DNA of 64,000 nucleotides from Mya arenaria. Its lineage: Eukaryota; Mollusca; Bivalvia; Myida; Myidae. The stretch's first letter is position 1. Each line of letters begins with the position of its first letter. The notes under the pieces were generated by a model. The model did no database searches. It was given only the letters and a program-made list of their open reading frames with translations, and was not told the DNA's origin. Of the stretch, positions 63,506 through 64,000 are shown piece after piece. Both the position numbers and the translations under genes were made by a program. The stretch is taken from contig NC_069125.1 of the NCBI RefSeq assembly GCF_026914265.1, positions 64,593,479-64,657,478 of the forward strand, read 5' to 3'.

Positions 63506-63682
63506 CTAACCGTATCCGAATGTTGTGCCTTCCTGATAAAAGGATCTTCGGCAGATAGTCTCACCGTTGATATGGGTGATTGTAACGTCAGTACAGTACA
63601 TGTTACCTGACTGGGCCGTGTCGTCGACAACCCTGGACTTTCCCCAATTGCATGATTCGCCATCCACTATCAGTAAATCGAA
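63506..63682 (-). CDS. terminal exon of an unrecognised Cys-containing protein (partial)
   Basis: Minus strand: a T-run and CTAAAAACAG acceptor at 63685-63683 is followed by 58 codons and TAG. The translation opens FDLLIVDGESCNWGKSRVVD and contains QSGNMYCTDVTITHINGETI before CRRSFYQEGTTFGYG. Three cysteines (11, 30 and 44 of the exon), balanced codon use and G+C content above the flanks look like a genuine secreted domain end, and AATAAA lies 33 bases downstream. The exon would enter in phase 0 if this acceptor is right. I do not recognise the family, and upstream exons probably lie beyond the window. A purely chance frame remains possible. Confidence 0.48.
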   Translation of the reverse strand, partial: FDLLIVDGESCNWGKSRVVDDTAQSGNMYCTDVTITHINGETICRRSFYQEGTTFGYG

Positions 63683-64000
63683 CTGTTTTTAGCAATATAG
63701 GCTAAAAAAAAGTCCAGTCGGACATATTGTATGGTATATTTCTGTACAAGATTTTTAAAAATTTCGCGATGTCGCATTTTTGACCTAGTAAAACGAATGC
63801 GCATACATACACTTTGTTGGTATTGAACAATCGACCCTTCTTGATAGGTTAGGATATCTAGATACTGGTGCTGTTCCATAACGCCAAGTAGATTAAAATA
63901 TCATAACAAACCAGTTGGCCACCTGTTGCTCTTTTGCTCTCCATGCACAATCAACGCGTAGAAGCCAGCAGAACGACGAACATGTTGGCATCATGCTAAG
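63683..64000. other. right edge, probable intron
   Basis: If the terminal exon is right, this is its upstream intron. The minus strand near 63983 has ATG and MFVVLLAST-like hydrophobic text resembling a signal-peptide start, but it meets a stop after ten codons with no good donor before it. Confidence 0.25.

Overview
The window looks like metazoan, most likely bivalve mollusc, DNA. It is AT-rich and gene-poor, its genes are split by introns with GT-AG junctions, and it carries a tRNA-headed SINE with a molluscan-type core plus several dispersed repeats and MITEs of the kind common in bivalves. About 18-19 kb (near 30%) is tandem repeat. The clade assignment is inference from gene similarity and repeat style; no species marker is visible.

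Three genes can be reconstructed end to end from reading frames and splice phases. (1) 3083-5553, minus: a three-exon, 466-residue Golgi glycosyltransferase of the MGAT4 (GnT-IV) family, closest by recall to MGAT4C. (2) 11733-16905, plus: a five-exon GOT1B (Golgi transport 1) gene of exactly 138 codons. (3) 27562-29594, minus: a three-exon, 192-residue four-pass membrane protein of the claudin/PMP22 type. Two further coding pieces are partial: a phase 1-1 exon for an extracellular-looking protein (55302-55946, plus) and a short Cys-containing terminal exon with a poly(A) signal (63506-63682, minus). Nothing links these genes into one pathway, although MGAT4C-like and GOT1B both act in the early secretory/Golgi system.

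The rest is repeats. Arrays: 39-bp (1-288), 53-bp (6.7-7.8 kb), ~178-bp satellite inside a mobile element (17.0-19.9 kb), 22-bp (20.3-20.9 kb), 43-bp (21.65-21.9 kb), 28-bp (30.2-31.3 kb), 55-bp (32.3-36.7 kb), 34-bp (43.3-49.0 kb, containing a ~1.5-kb near-identical internal duplication), trinucleotide (51.05-52.0 kb), 30-bp (53.1-53.8 kb) and ~55-60-bp (54.6-55.2 kb). Dispersed elements: a gag-like fossil (9.5-10.4 kb), MITEs with terminal inverted repeats (12.4 and 37.3 kb), a 200-bp fold-back (23.9 kb), a SINE (38.9-39.2 kb), and four elements that share an AGCTC hairpin at the left end and CTCTTGTT at the right end (12.75, 13.28, 17.04 and 21.39 kb).

Many long open frames in the window lie inside minisatellites and are artefacts of repeat periodicity. 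I found no CRISPR array, no rRNA gene and no convincing intact tRNA gene. The best leads for something undescribed are the shared-terminus element group, the recently duplicated 34-bp satellite, and the two unrecognised secreted-type coding pieces on the right.
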